A stretch of 64,000 nt of DNA from Prochlorococcus marinus XMU1406 (GCF_017696055.1 NZ_JAAORG010000003.1:124001-188000); one strand, 5' to 3'; shown: positions 1-9,856, counted from the stretch's first letter. Numbers and translations are program-made. Notes: generated from the letters alone by a model not told the origin.

Positions 1-197
1 GACCTGCAGAGGTTGAAACTTTATTAGGTGATGCATCAAAATCACGATCAAAGTTAGGTTGGAAATCAACAACTTCTCTAGAAGAACTAATTAAGGAAAT
101 GATAGATTTTGATTTAAAAGAAGCAGAAAAAGAATTCTTTTTAAAGAAAAAAGGATTTGATATTTACACCTCAAACGAGAATCCTCCAAACACCTAA
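1..197 (+). CDS. gmd: GDP-mannose 4,6-dehydratase, C-terminal end (5-prime truncated by window)
   Basis: Only the last 64 residues are inside the window, read from position 3 to the TAA at 195-197. The peptide begins PAEVETLLGDASKSRSKLGW and continues with a motif like EELIKEMIDFDL. This is the characteristic C-terminus of GDP-mannose 4,6-dehydratase, an SDR enzyme that makes GDP-4-keto-6-deoxymannose, the first step to GDP-L-fucose. The partner enzyme fcl lies at 14548-15564 on the same strand. The catalytic core is upstream of the window, so the call rests on the tail motif and on context. Confidence 0.85.
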   Translation, partial: PAEVETLLGDASKSRSKLGWKSTTSLEELIKEMIDFDLKEAEKEFFLKKKGFDIYTSNENPPNT

Positions 198-204
198 TTT
201 TATA

Positions 205-1026
205 ATGTATGACGTATCAATAATTATGGTGGTTTATGATGGCGACGATACAAACCACTTTGAGGAAGCTCTAGTTTCTCTTTACCCAAATAACAACTTT
301 TACAATGAGATAGTTCTTGTTATAAATGGAGAAATTTCAAAAAAAAAGAAAAAAATAATTGAAAAATTAAAAGATGATTTGAAAATTAAACCAATTTTTT
401 TAAAAACAAATATTGGTCTAGCGCAGGGTCTAAATATTGCTTTAAAAAACGTAAAAAATGAATGGATCGCAAGATTTGATAGTGATGATATAAATTCTCA
501 AGATAGATTCTATAAGATTCAAAAATACATAAATAAATATGGAAGAGATTTTGATGTAATGGGTACATTTATAAGTGAGTTTGAATTTACTTTAAAAGAT
601 AATAAAAAATATATTAGAAAAGTCCCCTTATATTTGGATGAAATTAAGAAGAGATTAATTTACAGAAGTCCTATGAATCATGTTTCAGTATTTTTCAAAA
701 AAGAAATTTTTGATAAAGGTAATTTTTACCCCTTAATTGACGGTTTTGAAGACTATGCATTATGGGCTAAATTAATTAGCAAAGGTTATAAATTTAAAAA
801 TTTCCCGGAAATAACTGTTTATGTTAGAACCGGTGCAAACATGGTCAAAAGAAGAGGAGGATTCAAATACATTTTAAAAGAATTTAAATTAAGATTTTTT
901 CTCACGAAATATATAAATCTTGCTAATTGGCCAATAAATTTCCTTGTTTTGTTTCTACGAATATTTGCTTTTTCACTAAGTAAAGAAATTAAAAAATTTA
1001 TTTATATATTTATTAGAAAATTCTAA
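205..1026 (+). CDS. Family 2 glycosyltransferase
   Basis: A 273-residue GT-A fold glycosyltransferase. The N-terminus has the usual beta strand DVSIIMVVYDG, a middle motif NIGLAQGLN, and RFDSDD (about residue 90), which matches the metal and nucleotide-sugar binding DXD of GT2 enzymes. A hydrophobic, basic C-terminus suggests membrane association. The ATG at 205 is preferred. A TTG at 157 is in frame but would overlap the end of gmd, whereas the ATG lies 7 nt after the gmd stop, suggesting co-transcription. It probably adds one sugar to the surface glycan made by this island. Donor and acceptor cannot be read from the sequence. Confidence 0.85.
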   Translation: MYDVSIIMVVYDGDDTNHFEEALVSLYPNNNFYNEIVLVINGEISKKKKKIIEKLKDDLKIKPIFLKTNIGLAQGLNIALKNVKNEWIARFDSDDINSQDRFYKIQKYINKYGRDFDVMGTFISEFEFTLKDNKKYIRKVPLYLDEIKKRLIYRSPMNHVSVFFKKEIFDKGNFYPLIDGFEDYALWAKLISKGYKFKNFPEITVYVRTGANMVKRRGGFKYILKEFKLRFFLTKYINLANWPINFLVLFLRIFAFSLSKEIKKFIYIFIRKF

Positions 1027-1159
1027 TAATTTTCAAAAAATGCTAAGACTTTTTCAGTTATTAAATTAGACGAATACATAATTAATTTTTTTAATTTAAT
1101 TTTGAAGTCTTTGTAATAAACAATTTTTATTATCTTTAAATTTAATATAAAATAACAAG

Positions 1160-1165
1160 TATAAT
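1160..1165 (+). promoter_or_regulatory. Candidate -10 box of rfbA
   Basis: A perfect TATAAT lies 41 nt before the rfbA ATG. No convincing -35 box is visible, although a TTTAAA at 1135-1140 is close to the right place. In sequence this AT-rich a -10 match alone is weak evidence. It is supported mainly by position in the 180-nt gap between the glycosyltransferase and rfbA. Confidence 0.4.
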
Positions 1166-1206
1166 TCATGAATAATTTAAAAAAATAAAATATTTCTATT
1201 AAAAAT

Positions 1207-2088
1207 ATGACCATCAATAGAAAAGGTATAATACTAGCAGGTGGAAATGGGACGAGACTTAGCCCACTGACGAAAGCCGTAAGCAAACAACTTTTACCTA
1301 TATATGACAAGCCAATGATTTTTTATCCACTTTGTACATTAATGCAAGGTGACATTAGAGAAATTTTAATAATTTGTAAGCCAGAAGATAAATCATCTTT
1401 TAAAAAAATACTTGGAGACGGTTCTAATTTTGGCTTAAATATAAAATATGCCCTCCAAAAGTATCCAGGAGGTCTTGCAGAAGCCTTCCTTATAGGTGAA
1501 AAATTTATTAGTGATCAACCAGTGACTTTAATCTTAGGCGATAATTTGTTTCACGGATCTTCATTATCTAAACAGATGAAAATCATAACCAAACAGAAAA
1601 CTGGGGGGACGATTTTTGCTTATCAAGTAAAAGATCCTGAAAGATATGGAGTTGTTGAGTTTGATAACAATGAGAATGCTTTAGAAATAATTGAAAAGCC
1701 TTCGAACCCAAAAAGTAATTATGCTATTACTGGATTATATTTTTATGACGGCTCGGTTGTAAAAAAAGCCAAATCATTAAAACCATCAAAAAGAGGAGAG
1801 CTTGAAATTACTGATTTAAATATGCTCTATTTAAAAGAAAAATCTCTTAAAGTTGAAATTTTTGATAAGGGAGTTGCATGGCTTGATACAGGTAAGTATG
1901 ATTCGCTTTATGAAGCCTCTGGATATATATATGCGCTTCAAGAAAGGCAAGGACTCAAAATATCTTGCCCAGAAGAAATCGCATGGAATAAAGGTTGGAT
2001 TTCAGGTGAAAAGTTTTACGAAATTGCAAAAAATTATGGAGATAATGAATATGGTGAATATTTGATGGATTTATACAGAAAAATTTAA
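1207..2088 (+). CDS. rfbA: Glucose-1-phosphate thymidylyltransferase
   Basis: RmlA/RfbA couples dTTP and glucose-1-phosphate to dTDP-glucose, the first step of the dTDP-deoxysugar pathway. The 293 residues match the normal family length. The nucleotide-binding start GIILAGGNGTRLSPLT (residues 7-22) with Lys at SKQLLP is present, as are GGLAEAF and LILGDNLFHG in the middle. rfbB follows 107 nt downstream on the same strand. The two products together give dTDP-4-keto-6-deoxyglucose. rfbC and rfbD, needed for dTDP-rhamnose, are not in this window. Confidence 0.96.
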   Translation: MTINRKGIILAGGNGTRLSPLTKAVSKQLLPIYDKPMIFYPLCTLMQGDIREILIICKPEDKSSFKKILGDGSNFGLNIKYALQKYPGGLAEAFLIGEKFISDQPVTLILGDNLFHGSSLSKQMKIITKQKTGGTIFAYQVKDPERYGVVEFDNNENALEIIEKPSNPKSNYAITGLYFYDGSVVKKAKSLKPSKRGELEITDLNMLYLKEKSLKVEIFDKGVAWLDTGKYDSLYEASGYIYALQERQGLKISCPEEIAWNKGWISGEKFYEIAKNYGDNEYGEYLMDLYRKI

Positions 2089-2195
2089 AACTCCAAAAAG
2101 CTTAGTAAACATGAATTTAGAAGTTGTTATTACATTTAAAAGAAACTTTTATAATATAAATAAAAATACCATATAATAAATTTTAAAATTTCAAA

Positions 2196-3218
2196 GTGGA
2201 TATTTCATTACTTATTACTGGAGGAGCTGGATTCATAGGAAGTAATTTCGTGAAATATTTAAGTAATAACTTCCCTGAAGATAAAATTGTAGTAATTGAT
2301 AAATTGACATATGCAGGACATAAAAAAAACATTAAAGAATTAATTGATAATAATAAAATTTCATTTTTTAAGGGAGATATTTCAAATACAAAGTTGATAA
2401 CAAAAATATTGGAAGAATATAAAATCACTCATATAGCTAATCTTGCGGCAGAAAGTCATGTTGACAATTCTATAGAAAACCCCTCTGATTTTATAGAAAC
2501 CAATATATTAGGCACCTATAATTTACTCAATGTTTTTAAAAATTATTGGAAAAAAAAAGGAAAACCAACTCATTATCGTTTTCTACAAATAAGTACCGAC
2601 GAAGTTTTCGGAAGTCTCCAAAAAAATGAAAAGCCTTTTTGTGAAAGCACTCCATATAATCCTAGATCTCCTTATTCAGCAAGCAAGGCATCCTCTGATC
2701 ATCTTGTAAAAGCCTGGTTTAACACATACAATCTTCCATGTATTGTAAGTAATTGTTCTAACAATTATGGACCTTTTCATTTCCCTGAGAAACTTATCCC
2801 TTTGACAATAATAAATATAATTAGAGGAAATTCTATTGAAATATACGGAGATGGTGAAAACATAAGAGATTGGCTTTATGTTAGTGATCATTGCAATGCC
2901 CTTTGCAAAATTTTAAAGCAAGGAATACCTGGTAAAAGTTATTGTATTGGAGGAAATAATGAAATAAGTAATTTAGATTTAGTTAATCACATCTGTAATA
3001 TTTTTGATAGAAAGCAAAAAATCTCTATTAAAAATTCAAGTACTAAGCTAATTAAATTTATAAAGGACAGGCCTGGACATGACAAAAGATATGCAATTAA
3101 TTCTTCATTATTAATGAAGGAACTAAATTGGGAACCAAAAATTGAATTAACTAAAGGATTAGAAAAAACAATTAATTGGTATTTAGAAAATGAAGATTGG
3201 TGGTCAACTTTTAAATAA
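2196..3218 (+). CDS. rfbB: dTDP-glucose 4,6-dehydratase
   Basis: RmlB/RfbB is an NAD-dependent extended SDR that converts dTDP-glucose to dTDP-4-keto-6-deoxyglucose. The 340 residues show the Rossmann glycine motif TGGAGFIGSN (about residues 8-17), the STDEVFGS loop carrying the acid/base pair, YSASK (YxxxK), and the family-typical NCSNNYGPFHFPEKLIP. It starts with GTG at 2196; no in-frame ATG lies close enough to keep the glycine loop. It acts directly after RfbA, encoded just upstream. Confidence 0.95.
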   Translation: MDISLLITGGAGFIGSNFVKYLSNNFPEDKIVVIDKLTYAGHKKNIKELIDNNKISFFKGDISNTKLITKILEEYKITHIANLAAESHVDNSIENPSDFIETNILGTYNLLNVFKNYWKKKGKPTHYRFLQISTDEVFGSLQKNEKPFCESTPYNPRSPYSASKASSDHLVKAWFNTYNLPCIVSNCSNNYGPFHFPEKLIPLTIINIIRGNSIEIYGDGENIRDWLYVSDHCNALCKILKQGIPGKSYCIGGNNEISNLDLVNHICNIFDRKQKISIKNSSTKLIKFIKDRPGHDKRYAINSSLLMKELNWEPKIELTKGLEKTINWYLENEDWWSTFK

Positions 3219-3269
3219 ATAAAATTTAAATAGAATGAAAAAATTTTTTTATTAAAAATTTTATAATTT

Positions 3270-3298
3270 TTGGCAAAAATAAAAATTTGGACTATAGT
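3270..3298 (+). promoter_or_regulatory. Promoter of the polyprenyl-phosphate sugar transferase gene
   Basis: A sigma-70-like pair: TTGGCA at 3270-3275 and TATAGT at 3293-3298, separated by 17 nt. Transcription would start near 3305, leaving a leader of about 44 nt before the ATG at 3349. The spacing and two near-consensus boxes make this one of the better promoters in the island, but AT-rich sequence produces chance matches. Confidence 0.55.
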
Positions 3299-3348
3299 TA
3301 AGAGTTGAAAACAAAAACAAATTACCTATATTTCTAAAACTTTTAGGA

Positions 3349-4677
3349 ATGATTTTAGGAAAATTAAGTTACCCCTGGCTTAGATATAGAAAGAAAATTA
3401 TTTTTTCTTTTATATTTGATTTTTTTTTATATTTTTTATTTTTTGCGCATATTATTTTTGATGGGACAATAAATTCAGAATATAGGATCATACTATTTTT
3501 CAATTTATTTTTTTGGACATCTCTTAGTTATATTTTTGGAAGATATGATTTTATTAAAGAATCTATATTAAGAAGAATACTAATTCATATAGTATTATTG
3601 ACATTTTGTTTTGCTTTTTACAATATATCAATTAATTACTCTTCAAATTTTTCTGAAATTTCTCTTATAAGGAAATTTACAATAACTTTTACAATTTATG
3701 TTTCCTTTTGTTTTCTCATAACAAATTTTTTAAATCAATATTTCCATAAATATATTTTCAAAAAAAATAATTTCTTTTTTATAGGTAATGAAGAGAAAGC
3801 AAAATTAGTAATAAAAGAATTTAAAAATCAGAGCTCGAATTATATTATCAAACCTATTAATGAAATAATGAAAATAGATAAAAAAAACGTTAATGGAATC
3901 ATAGTTGATAATCCTGAAGAAGTTGTAAAAGAAATAACAAAAAAATTAATTTTTTTTCAAAATATAGGTATTGAAGTTATAACGACCTTAAATTGGTGTG
4001 AAATGTATCTTCAAAGAATACCTAGCTTTGCAATAACTAACTCAGATATAATTAAAGGACTTTTTAAAACTGAGTTTCAAAGTATAGAAATGAGGATAAA
4101 AAGATTAGGAGATATTCTTTTAGCTTTAATTTTATTAATTATAACTTTTCCAATAATCCTAACTTCTATGATCTTAATTTTTTTAGATGATAGAGGGCCA
4201 ATTTTTTATACTCAAAAAAGAGTAGGCAAAAATGAAAAGATTTTTAGCATTATTAAATTAAGATCAATGAGAGTAGATGCAGAAAGAAAAGGGCCTCAAT
4301 GGGCCAAAGAAAAAGATCTAAGGATTACTAAAATTGGTACTCTTTTAAGGAAATTAAGATTTGATGAATTGCCACAACTTATTTCAGTAATAAAAGGAGA
4401 GATGAGCTTAATTGGCCCAAGACCTGAAAGACCATCTATTGATAAAGAATTAAAAAAAAGTATACCTCATTATTCTCTTAGATATTCCATAAGGCCTGGA
4501 TTGAGTGGTTGGGCTCAAGTTAATTATCCATATGGTGCATCAATAAAAGACTCAAAAAACAAATTAAGTTATGATCTTTTTTACATAAAAAATAGATCTT
4601 TTATTCTAGATATTCTTATTTTAATTAAAACTATAAAGCTTATATTAAATGCAAAAGGCTCAACACCAAAAAATTAA
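3349..4677 (+). CDS. Polyprenyl-phosphate sugar-1-phosphate transferase (WbaP/ExoY type)
   Basis: A 442-residue initiating glycosyltransferase that would place the first sugar phosphate on a polyprenyl carrier at the inner membrane. Residues 1-130 hold about four hydrophobic segments, followed by a soluble domain, then a membrane hairpin near residue 250-280. The catalytic bacterial sugar-transferase domain has the motifs FYTQKRVGKN, KLRSM, RKLRFDELPQL, GEMSLIGPRPE and RPGLSGWAQV. These are diagnostic for the family, but the sugar (glucose, galactose or another) is not determined. It makes the island capable of starting a lipid-linked glycan. Confidence 0.9.
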   Translation: MILGKLSYPWLRYRKKIIFSFIFDFFLYFLFFAHIIFDGTINSEYRIILFFNLFFWTSLSYIFGRYDFIKESILRRILIHIVLLTFCFAFYNISINYSSNFSEISLIRKFTITFTIYVSFCFLITNFLNQYFHKYIFKKNNFFFIGNEEKAKLVIKEFKNQSSNYIIKPINEIMKIDKKNVNGIIVDNPEEVVKEITKKLIFFQNIGIEVITTLNWCEMYLQRIPSFAITNSDIIKGLFKTEFQSIEMRIKRLGDILLALILLIITFPIILTSMILIFLDDRGPIFYTQKRVGKNEKIFSIIKLRSMRVDAERKGPQWAKEKDLRITKIGTLLRKLRFDELPQLISVIKGEMSLIGPRPERPSIDKELKKSIPHYSLRYSIRPGLSGWAQVNYPYGASIKDSKNKLSYDLFYIKNRSFILDILILIKTIKLILNAKGSTPKN

Positions 4678-4682
4678 ATTTT

Positions 4683-5756
4683 TTATTGAGAATATTTATT
4701 TGTAATTTGATAAAAATTTCTTCTCAAAAGCCAAATTTTCAAAGTTAAAAATCTTCTAATTTTATCTTTTAAAGTTGCCTTATCATCTTTTTTTATTCCA
4801 ATTTTATTTCCAATCCATGTATTTTTTACATCTTTAATTTTTAAAAACTTCCTCTTAGAAAGCATTGGTTTTGAAGGCGGGATTAAATCTTTATTTGAGT
4901 TAAAAACAGTCTGATAGTAAGTTATATTTTTAATAATTTCTCCGTTATTATTAACAAAATTAAATTTTTCATAGAAATTACAAGGTCCCTGCCAAAAATG
5001 ATTTTCAGTAATTCTTTTGGATGATCCCCAACCATATGGAGCTAAAACGAGATTTTTTGTATTAGATAAATAAGCAGGAAAAAAGGCGAAACTACTATGT
5101 GAAATTATTAAAAAGTTTGCATTTTGCAAATTCATAAAATCTTCAGCTATCCCACCTTTTATGATCTCAAAATCAGGTAAAATCAGTTTTGAGAATTCAT
5201 AATCATCAGATATAATTTTAAATCTAATATTTGGATAATCTTTTTTTAGAGTAGATATACATCTGTAAAAATACTTTAGATGTACACAAGGCGTTTTAAA
5301 AAGACCCAAAGTATCTCCTCCTCTAACATTTATTAAACATAAATCAGCTGGTAAATTTTCTAATCTTAAGTTATTACTAAAATCAAAATAATCTTTAAGT
5401 ATTTTTGGAGTATTAATAAGAGTAGTTGATTGATAGTTTCCTTCTATCTCAATATATTCATACATATCAAACAAATCTAGAAATTTCTCATTTTCTCTAA
5501 AGTATAGAAATTCATTAAATTTTGTATTTATAAAAGGGAAGGGATTAAACACATACCATTCTTTTTCTAAAAGACTAGGATCGAACATTTGCACTTCAGT
5601 AAAAAATTTATCTGTTAACAAATCTTTTGCAAAAAATTGATCAATATTTCTTATAACAAGTTGCCTTGATTTTTGTTTAGCAATAAAAATTCCCGAAGCA
5701 ATAAGCCATAATTGGTTGCCTAAACCTTGGCCATCTTTTAAGTCAACTAAAATCAT
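4683..5756 (-). CDS. Probable family 11 glycosyltransferase (fucosyltransferase-like)
   Basis: A 357-residue protein. The start GQGLGNQLWLIASG resembles the N-terminal GGLGNQ motif of GT11 alpha-1,2-fucosyltransferases. LINVRGGDTLG (about residue 140) aligns with the HxRRxD donor-binding motif but lacks the first His. HSSFAFFPAYLS near residue 225 matches the conserved Ser-rich C-terminal motif. The ATG overlaps the stop of the upstream GT2 gene by 4 nt (ATGA), so the two are co-translated. GDP-fucose would be supplied by gmd and fcl. The stop is 5 nt from the convergent wbaP-like gene. Confidence 0.68.
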   Translation of the reverse strand: MILVDLKDGQGLGNQLWLIASGIFIAKQKSRQLVIRNIDQFFAKDLLTDKFFTEVQMFDPSLLEKEWYVFNPFPFINTKFNEFLYFRENEKFLDLFDMYEYIEIEGNYQSTTLINTPKILKDYFDFSNNLRLENLPADLCLINVRGGDTLGLFKTPCVHLKYFYRCISTLKKDYPNIRFKIISDDYEFSKLILPDFEIIKGGIAEDFMNLQNANFLIISHSSFAFFPAYLSNTKNLVLAPYGWGSSKRITENHFWQGPCNFYEKFNFVNNNGEIIKNITYYQTVFNSNKDLIPPSKPMLSKRKFLKIKDVKNTWIGNKIGIKKDDKATLKDKIRRFLTLKIWLLRRNFYQITNKYSQ

Positions 5757-6565
5757 TTATTGTCCAAACTCAATTTAAAGTCATTAATAATTAATGAAAT
5801 ATTCATCTCAAGAAAATTAATAGATTTTTTAGAAAAAATATAGTTATTTTTTTCCAAAGAAACTTTTGAATAATATTTAGGATATTTTTTTTGGAAGTAT
5901 TTCTTAAATTCTGAATTTTTGTTTAATTTATTCAATACATTATCATTGTAATTCCTATTGTAGAAACCAGTAAAATTTGAGAACAATCCAATACAATCAT
6001 CGAGCATTAAACGTATTATTAAATCTGCATTTTCAAAACCTTCTAAAATAGTTTCATTATATTTATAATTAGATGCTAATTCCAAAGGCATAAGTAGGGT
6101 TTTAGGAATATATTCAAAAAATTTTTTATTAAATTTATTAAGGTTATTTAGTTTAAAAAATTTGTTAGATTTACCAAATTTAGCCCAGTTAGAATAAGCA
6201 AAAGCTTTATTAGATTTACTTTTAATTAATTCTGTAATAAGAACATTCACAAAACATGGATTAATCACATCTTCAGAATAAAGAGGTACAAAATAGTCAC
6301 AATTAAGAAGATTAATGCCTCTATTCAATGCAGAAGAAAGTCCTTTTTTTTCTTGTCTAAAAAGTTTAATTGATTTAATTTTACTTATCCTATCTAAAAA
6401 TTCCAAACTTTCTGGATTATTAGTACCGTCATCTATTATGAAATGATCAATTAGAATATTATCTTGATTTAGTACTTGTCTTTGTACAGATAAAATAGTA
6501 TCAAGTAGATAAAGACTTGGATTATGGGTAGGAGTTATTACAGAAACCTTTTTATAATTTGACAT
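5753..6565 (-). CDS. Family 2 glycosyltransferase
   Basis: A 270-residue GT2-like enzyme. It opens with VSVITPTHNPS, followed by HFIIDDGTNN (the usual DDGS position) and GLSSALNRGIN. The expected DXD region reads PLYSEDV, so the first acidic residue is replaced by Ser while Glu-Asp remain. It overlaps the downstream GT11-like gene by 4 nt, which suggests a two-gene transcript for sequential sugar additions. The substrate is unknown. Confidence 0.8.
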   Translation of the reverse strand: MSNYKKVSVITPTHNPSLYLLDTILSVQRQVLNQDNILIDHFIIDDGTNNPESLEFLDRISKIKSIKLFRQEKKGLSSALNRGINLLNCDYFVPLYSEDVINPCFVNVLITELIKSKSNKAFAYSNWAKFGKSNKFFKLNNLNKFNKKFFEYIPKTLLMPLELASNYKYNETILEGFENADLIIRLMLDDCIGLFSNFTGFYNRNYNDNVLNKLNKNSEFKKYFQKKYPKYYSKVSLEKNNYIFSKKSINFLEMNISLIINDFKLSLDNK

Positions 6566-6842
6566 AAGATTTTATTTTTTTTTAAATAATATAACCATAT
6601 ATATTATTGATAATAATTATTTACTCTATTTTAATAAGGTTATAACTATAGAAAAAATTAGAAATCCTTAATAAATTTTTTTATTTTCTTTTTAATAGTA
6701 CTAACAATAATCACACAATAAAAAAATAAAAACTTCATAAAAAGAATCATAAAGAAATTAAATAAAATTGACTATAGATATTATGTTCTAAGAATTGCTA
6801 AATCTTTTTTAAAGATATTCGAAATACAGTAAAAATTTATTT

Positions 6843-7703
6843 TTAAGTAAAAATCGAATTATATTTATTACTGCACAAATCTTGAATAGTTTCTTGAAGA
6901 GAATAATTTTGCTTAAATCCAAGTTTTAATAGCTTTGAATTATCCATCCAAAAGTCTTTTATATTTGAGGCACTATTTAATCTTGGAACTTCTCTATTAA
7001 TAATTATAGAATTTGAATTTAATAAATCTCTACCTAAATAAATAATTTCTTTGATTTTTGTAGGTTTTCCACTGCTAATATTATAAATCTCATTGTAATT
7101 ACCTTTATCACAAATTAATTGAATAGCATCGCAAACGTCATCTACATGCATAACATCTCTTAATTGATTTCCATTGTGGTATAAAAAAACATCCTTATTA
7201 TTTTTTAATAGATTAATCATATATGTAATGGCATTTTTCTTGAGTGAATTTTTCTTATCGCCTCCGCCAAGTACATTACACAAACGTATTATCCTATATT
7301 TTAAATTATATGTTTCGCAAAATGTAATTAATAAATCTTCAGCTGTCTTTTTTGTAATTGAATAAAAACCTTTTGGTTTGCAAAAAGTCTCCTCAGTTGC
7401 AGGTAATGCACAATCGCCATATACAAACCAAGAACTTATGAAATTAAATACTATATTTTCATCTCTGCAATTATCAAGAACCTCACAAAGAATAGACAAA
7501 TTTGTTTCTACATCTAATTTTATATCCTCAAAAATATTAAAATTATGGACTGTACTTATTAAGTAAAGAATATTATTAGTCTTAGGTATCCTTTCATCTC
7601 TTGTTTGTAAAATTATATTTTTATTGAATTTTCTGCAAAAATTGCTGCCAACAAATCCTGTACCACCAAACACACTATATTTTGAATTTATTTTTTTTTC
7701 CAA
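6843..7703 (-). CDS. NAD-dependent epimerase/dehydratase (extended SDR)
   Basis: A 286-residue nucleotide-sugar modifying enzyme. The Rossmann motif VFGGTGFVGSNF is at residues 11-22, a catalytic Ser sits in FISSWFVYGD, and the YxxxK pair is in FYSITKKTAEDL. The sequence RDVMHVDDVCDAI and a C-terminal half typical of GalE/RmlD-like proteins follow. The exact reaction is not readable; it is not a clear RfbD, GalE or Fcl. A 277-nt AT-rich gap separates it from the GT2 gene downstream. It probably provides one activated sugar of the surface glycan. Confidence 0.8.
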   Translation of the reverse strand: MEKKINSKYSVFGGTGFVGSNFCRKFNKNIILQTRDERIPKTNNILYLISTVHNFNIFEDIKLDVETNLSILCEVLDNCRDENIVFNFISSWFVYGDCALPATEETFCKPKGFYSITKKTAEDLLITFCETYNLKYRIIRLCNVLGGGDKKNSLKKNAITYMINLLKNNKDVFLYHNGNQLRDVMHVDDVCDAIQLICDKGNYNEIYNISSGKPTKIKEIIYLGRDLLNSNSIIINREVPRLNSASNIKDFWMDNSKLLKLGFKQNYSLQETIQDLCSNKYNSIFT

Positions 7704-7809
7704 AATTAAATTTTACTTTTATGATAAGATTTAAAATACGTTTTACATTTTTTGAATAAAAATCTATATATTTTGATAATCTTTATTTATTTCCTTAATT
7801 TTTCATATA

Positions 7810-8478
7810 ATGACTTATTGGTCTAAGTATAATCAAGAACTTAAAGAACTTGCAAATAAACTAATAGTTCATAATGAAAAAAATAAATTTAATTTTATAG
7901 AAGAAGGTTTTTATAATCATGTTCATGATATTTTGTTATTAGCAATATTAAAGTTTGATGATAACTCTGAAATAAAAGTTTTAGACTATGGCTCAAACAT
8001 TTTGCCTTGGAGTAATGTAATAAACAAAATAAATACTAGTCAATTAAAAATAACTATATTTGATCCTTTTATAAAGAGTAAGAACAAAATAGATATTTCA
8101 AATAATTTTGACTTAACAATAACAAACGAAGAAAAAGATTTTAAAAAAGAAAAATTTGATCTACAAATTTTTGGATCATCATCTCAATATATTGATAATT
8201 TTTTTGATAATTTAAATCTTTATCTTTATTCAAGTAGATTTATTTTTTTTACTCATACCCCTTTATCAATAAATAAAACTTTTGTTTCTAATCAATATAC
8301 TGGTTTCAAGGGCAAACAAATAATTAGATCTTATGATGAGTTAATTAGTTTTATGAAAGAAAATAAATATGAGATCATCTTTAAATCAATCTTACCTTCT
8401 CAATATGCAAGTGTAGATAAAGATAAAATAAACCAAACGATATATGCAAATTTATTATTTAAAAAATTGGATAATTAA
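7810..8478 (+). CDS. Putative SAM-dependent methyltransferase
   Basis: A 222-residue protein. KVLDYGSNILPW (about residues 56-67) looks like a class I SAM-binding loop, with an acidic residue in TIFDPF at the end of strand 2. FGSSSQYIDNFF around residue 120 resembles the SSxLQY motif of a family of island-encoded methyltransferases (TIGR04325-like), but I cannot confirm this without a profile search. The normal GxGxG loop is degenerate. It could methylate a sugar or be a non-catalytic relative. Single-gene unit between an epimerase gene on the opposite strand and a long gap. Confidence 0.5.
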   Translation: MTYWSKYNQELKELANKLIVHNEKNKFNFIEEGFYNHVHDILLLAILKFDDNSEIKVLDYGSNILPWSNVINKINTSQLKITIFDPFIKSKNKIDISNNFDLTITNEEKDFKKEKFDLQIFGSSSQYIDNFFDNLNLYLYSSRFIFFTHTPLSINKTFVSNQYTGFKGKQIIRSYDELISFMKENKYEIIFKSILPSQYASVDKDKINQTIYANLLFKKLDN

Positions 8479-8869
8479 TTTTTTATTTTTCTCTTATTAG
8501 TGATTTGAATTCTTTATGAATTTAGGGTACCTAAATTTCATTAATTAATTAAATGTTCTCAATATGACTTAAAAAAATAATTAAGAGATTTAGAGGATGT
8601 TCAAATTTTTTTTCAAGAACATAAATTATGAAATTAGATAATTTATTTCTTATAGCTCAATAATAATAAGTTTTGATGATAAGGTAAATTATGGAAATCT
8701 TATTAAAATCATTTTCTGATGGATAATCAAATAAAATTTAGTTATTAATCAACCATAAAAATGAAATTATCATAATAATTTCTTACCAAAAGCATTTTTT
8801 GTATTTCGTTAGAAATTTATCAAGAAATTAAAAATATACAAATGATATAGTTTTACAAAGCATTAAAAC
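8479..8869. other. AT-rich gap without recognisable gene
   Basis: I see no reading frame of convincing length or composition on either strand. At 8518-8539 there is a near-perfect dyad centred on GGTACC with one bulged base (AATTTAG on one side, TAAATT on the other). It is not followed by a T-run, so it is not an obvious terminator. The rest is low-complexity A/T sequence that may be a decayed gene. Confidence 0.4.
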
Positions 8870-9694
8870 ATGAATTCAAAATATTTTTTTTCAATAGCAA
8901 TTCCCTTTTACTATAGGAATGAATATTCTTTATATCAACTTGTTAGATGTGTTCAATCTATAAAGAATCAAAACTTTGAAGATTATGAGATAATTATAAG
9001 TACACAGAATAATTTTAATATCTTAAAGGAAGATCTCAAGTTAAAGGGTACAACCATAATAAATGCAGAGAAAATAGGAGGTTCTATCCAAGAGAATGTT
9101 AACAATGCAATTAGATTCTGTAATGGGAAGTGGATTAAAATATTATTTTCTGATGATTATTTTTTTGATCAATATTGCCTAGATAAATTACACGACTCTC
9201 TGATAATCAATAAATGTGCTTGGGCGATAAATAATGCACTACATGTTAATGAGTCTTCGAATAAAATTTACAGGCCAATAAAAGCTTATTATCAAAAAAA
9301 TATATTAACTTTAAACACTATTGGATCTCCAAGCTCATTAACAATATTAAACAAGGATGTACCACTATTCGACCCGATGACTTGGATGCATTTAGATGCT
9401 GATTACTATCAAACACTTTTCAACAAATTTGGCAGTCCATTAAGTATATCCAATGTCTTCGTAGTAAATGAGATTCATTCCGATCAGTTCAGTAGTTTAC
9501 TTAGAGGGAAAAGATCTGATGAAACAAAAAAGCTAATAAGAAAAGAATACAAATATGTGTATAAAAAACATTCTTATACTCAACCTCCTTTTATTGTTGT
9601 ACTTTATTTACATTTAAAGATGAGGGTTGAGCAAAGATTTTACAATTTCATATTTAAGATCAGGCGATATTCTTGGTTTTTAGAAATTGATTAG
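8870..9694 (+). CDS. Family 2 glycosyltransferase
   Basis: A 274-residue GT2-like protein. It starts FFSIAIPFYYRN, then has YEIIIST (strand leading to the usual DDxS), and FSDDYFF near residue 98 as the DXD-like motif. The ATG at 8870 lies after a 391-nt gap. A basic, aromatic C-terminus suggests membrane contact. The donor sugar is unknown. It probably works on the same surface glycan as the other island transferases. Confidence 0.8.
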   Translation: MNSKYFFSIAIPFYYRNEYSLYQLVRCVQSIKNQNFEDYEIIISTQNNFNILKEDLKLKGTTIINAEKIGGSIQENVNNAIRFCNGKWIKILFSDDYFFDQYCLDKLHDSLIINKCAWAINNALHVNESSNKIYRPIKAYYQKNILTLNTIGSPSSLTILNKDVPLFDPMTWMHLDADYYQTLFNKFGSPLSISNVFVVNEIHSDQFSSLLRGKRSDETKKLIRKEYKYVYKKHSYTQPPFIVVLYLHLKMRVEQRFYNFIFKIRRYSWFLEID

Positions 9695-9856
9695 CTTTGT
9701 GATCTAAACGACTGCTCATTATACTTTTTACATTTTTTAAATAAAAAACAGCTTCTAGATTCTAAATTGATTCAAATTTAGTAGTAAATATTTAAAAATG
9801 GCGTTGATATGATTAAATTTTGATGATACTATAATCAATTATTATAATTAAAACTT

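Noticed and set aside
157-204. TTG start for the first glycosyltransferase
   Set aside because: It would overlap gmd by 41 nt, and the GT2 fold starts right after the ATG at 205.
1023-1310. Minus-strand 95-codon frame overlapping the start of rfbA
   Set aside because: It covers an AT-rich spacer and the reversed start of rfbA; no start signal or domain supports it.
7738-9750. Similar TTTTACATTTTTT stretches near 7740 and 9726 as a mobile repeat
   Set aside because: Only about 20 bases of A/T-rich sequence agree, which is expected by chance in such spacers.
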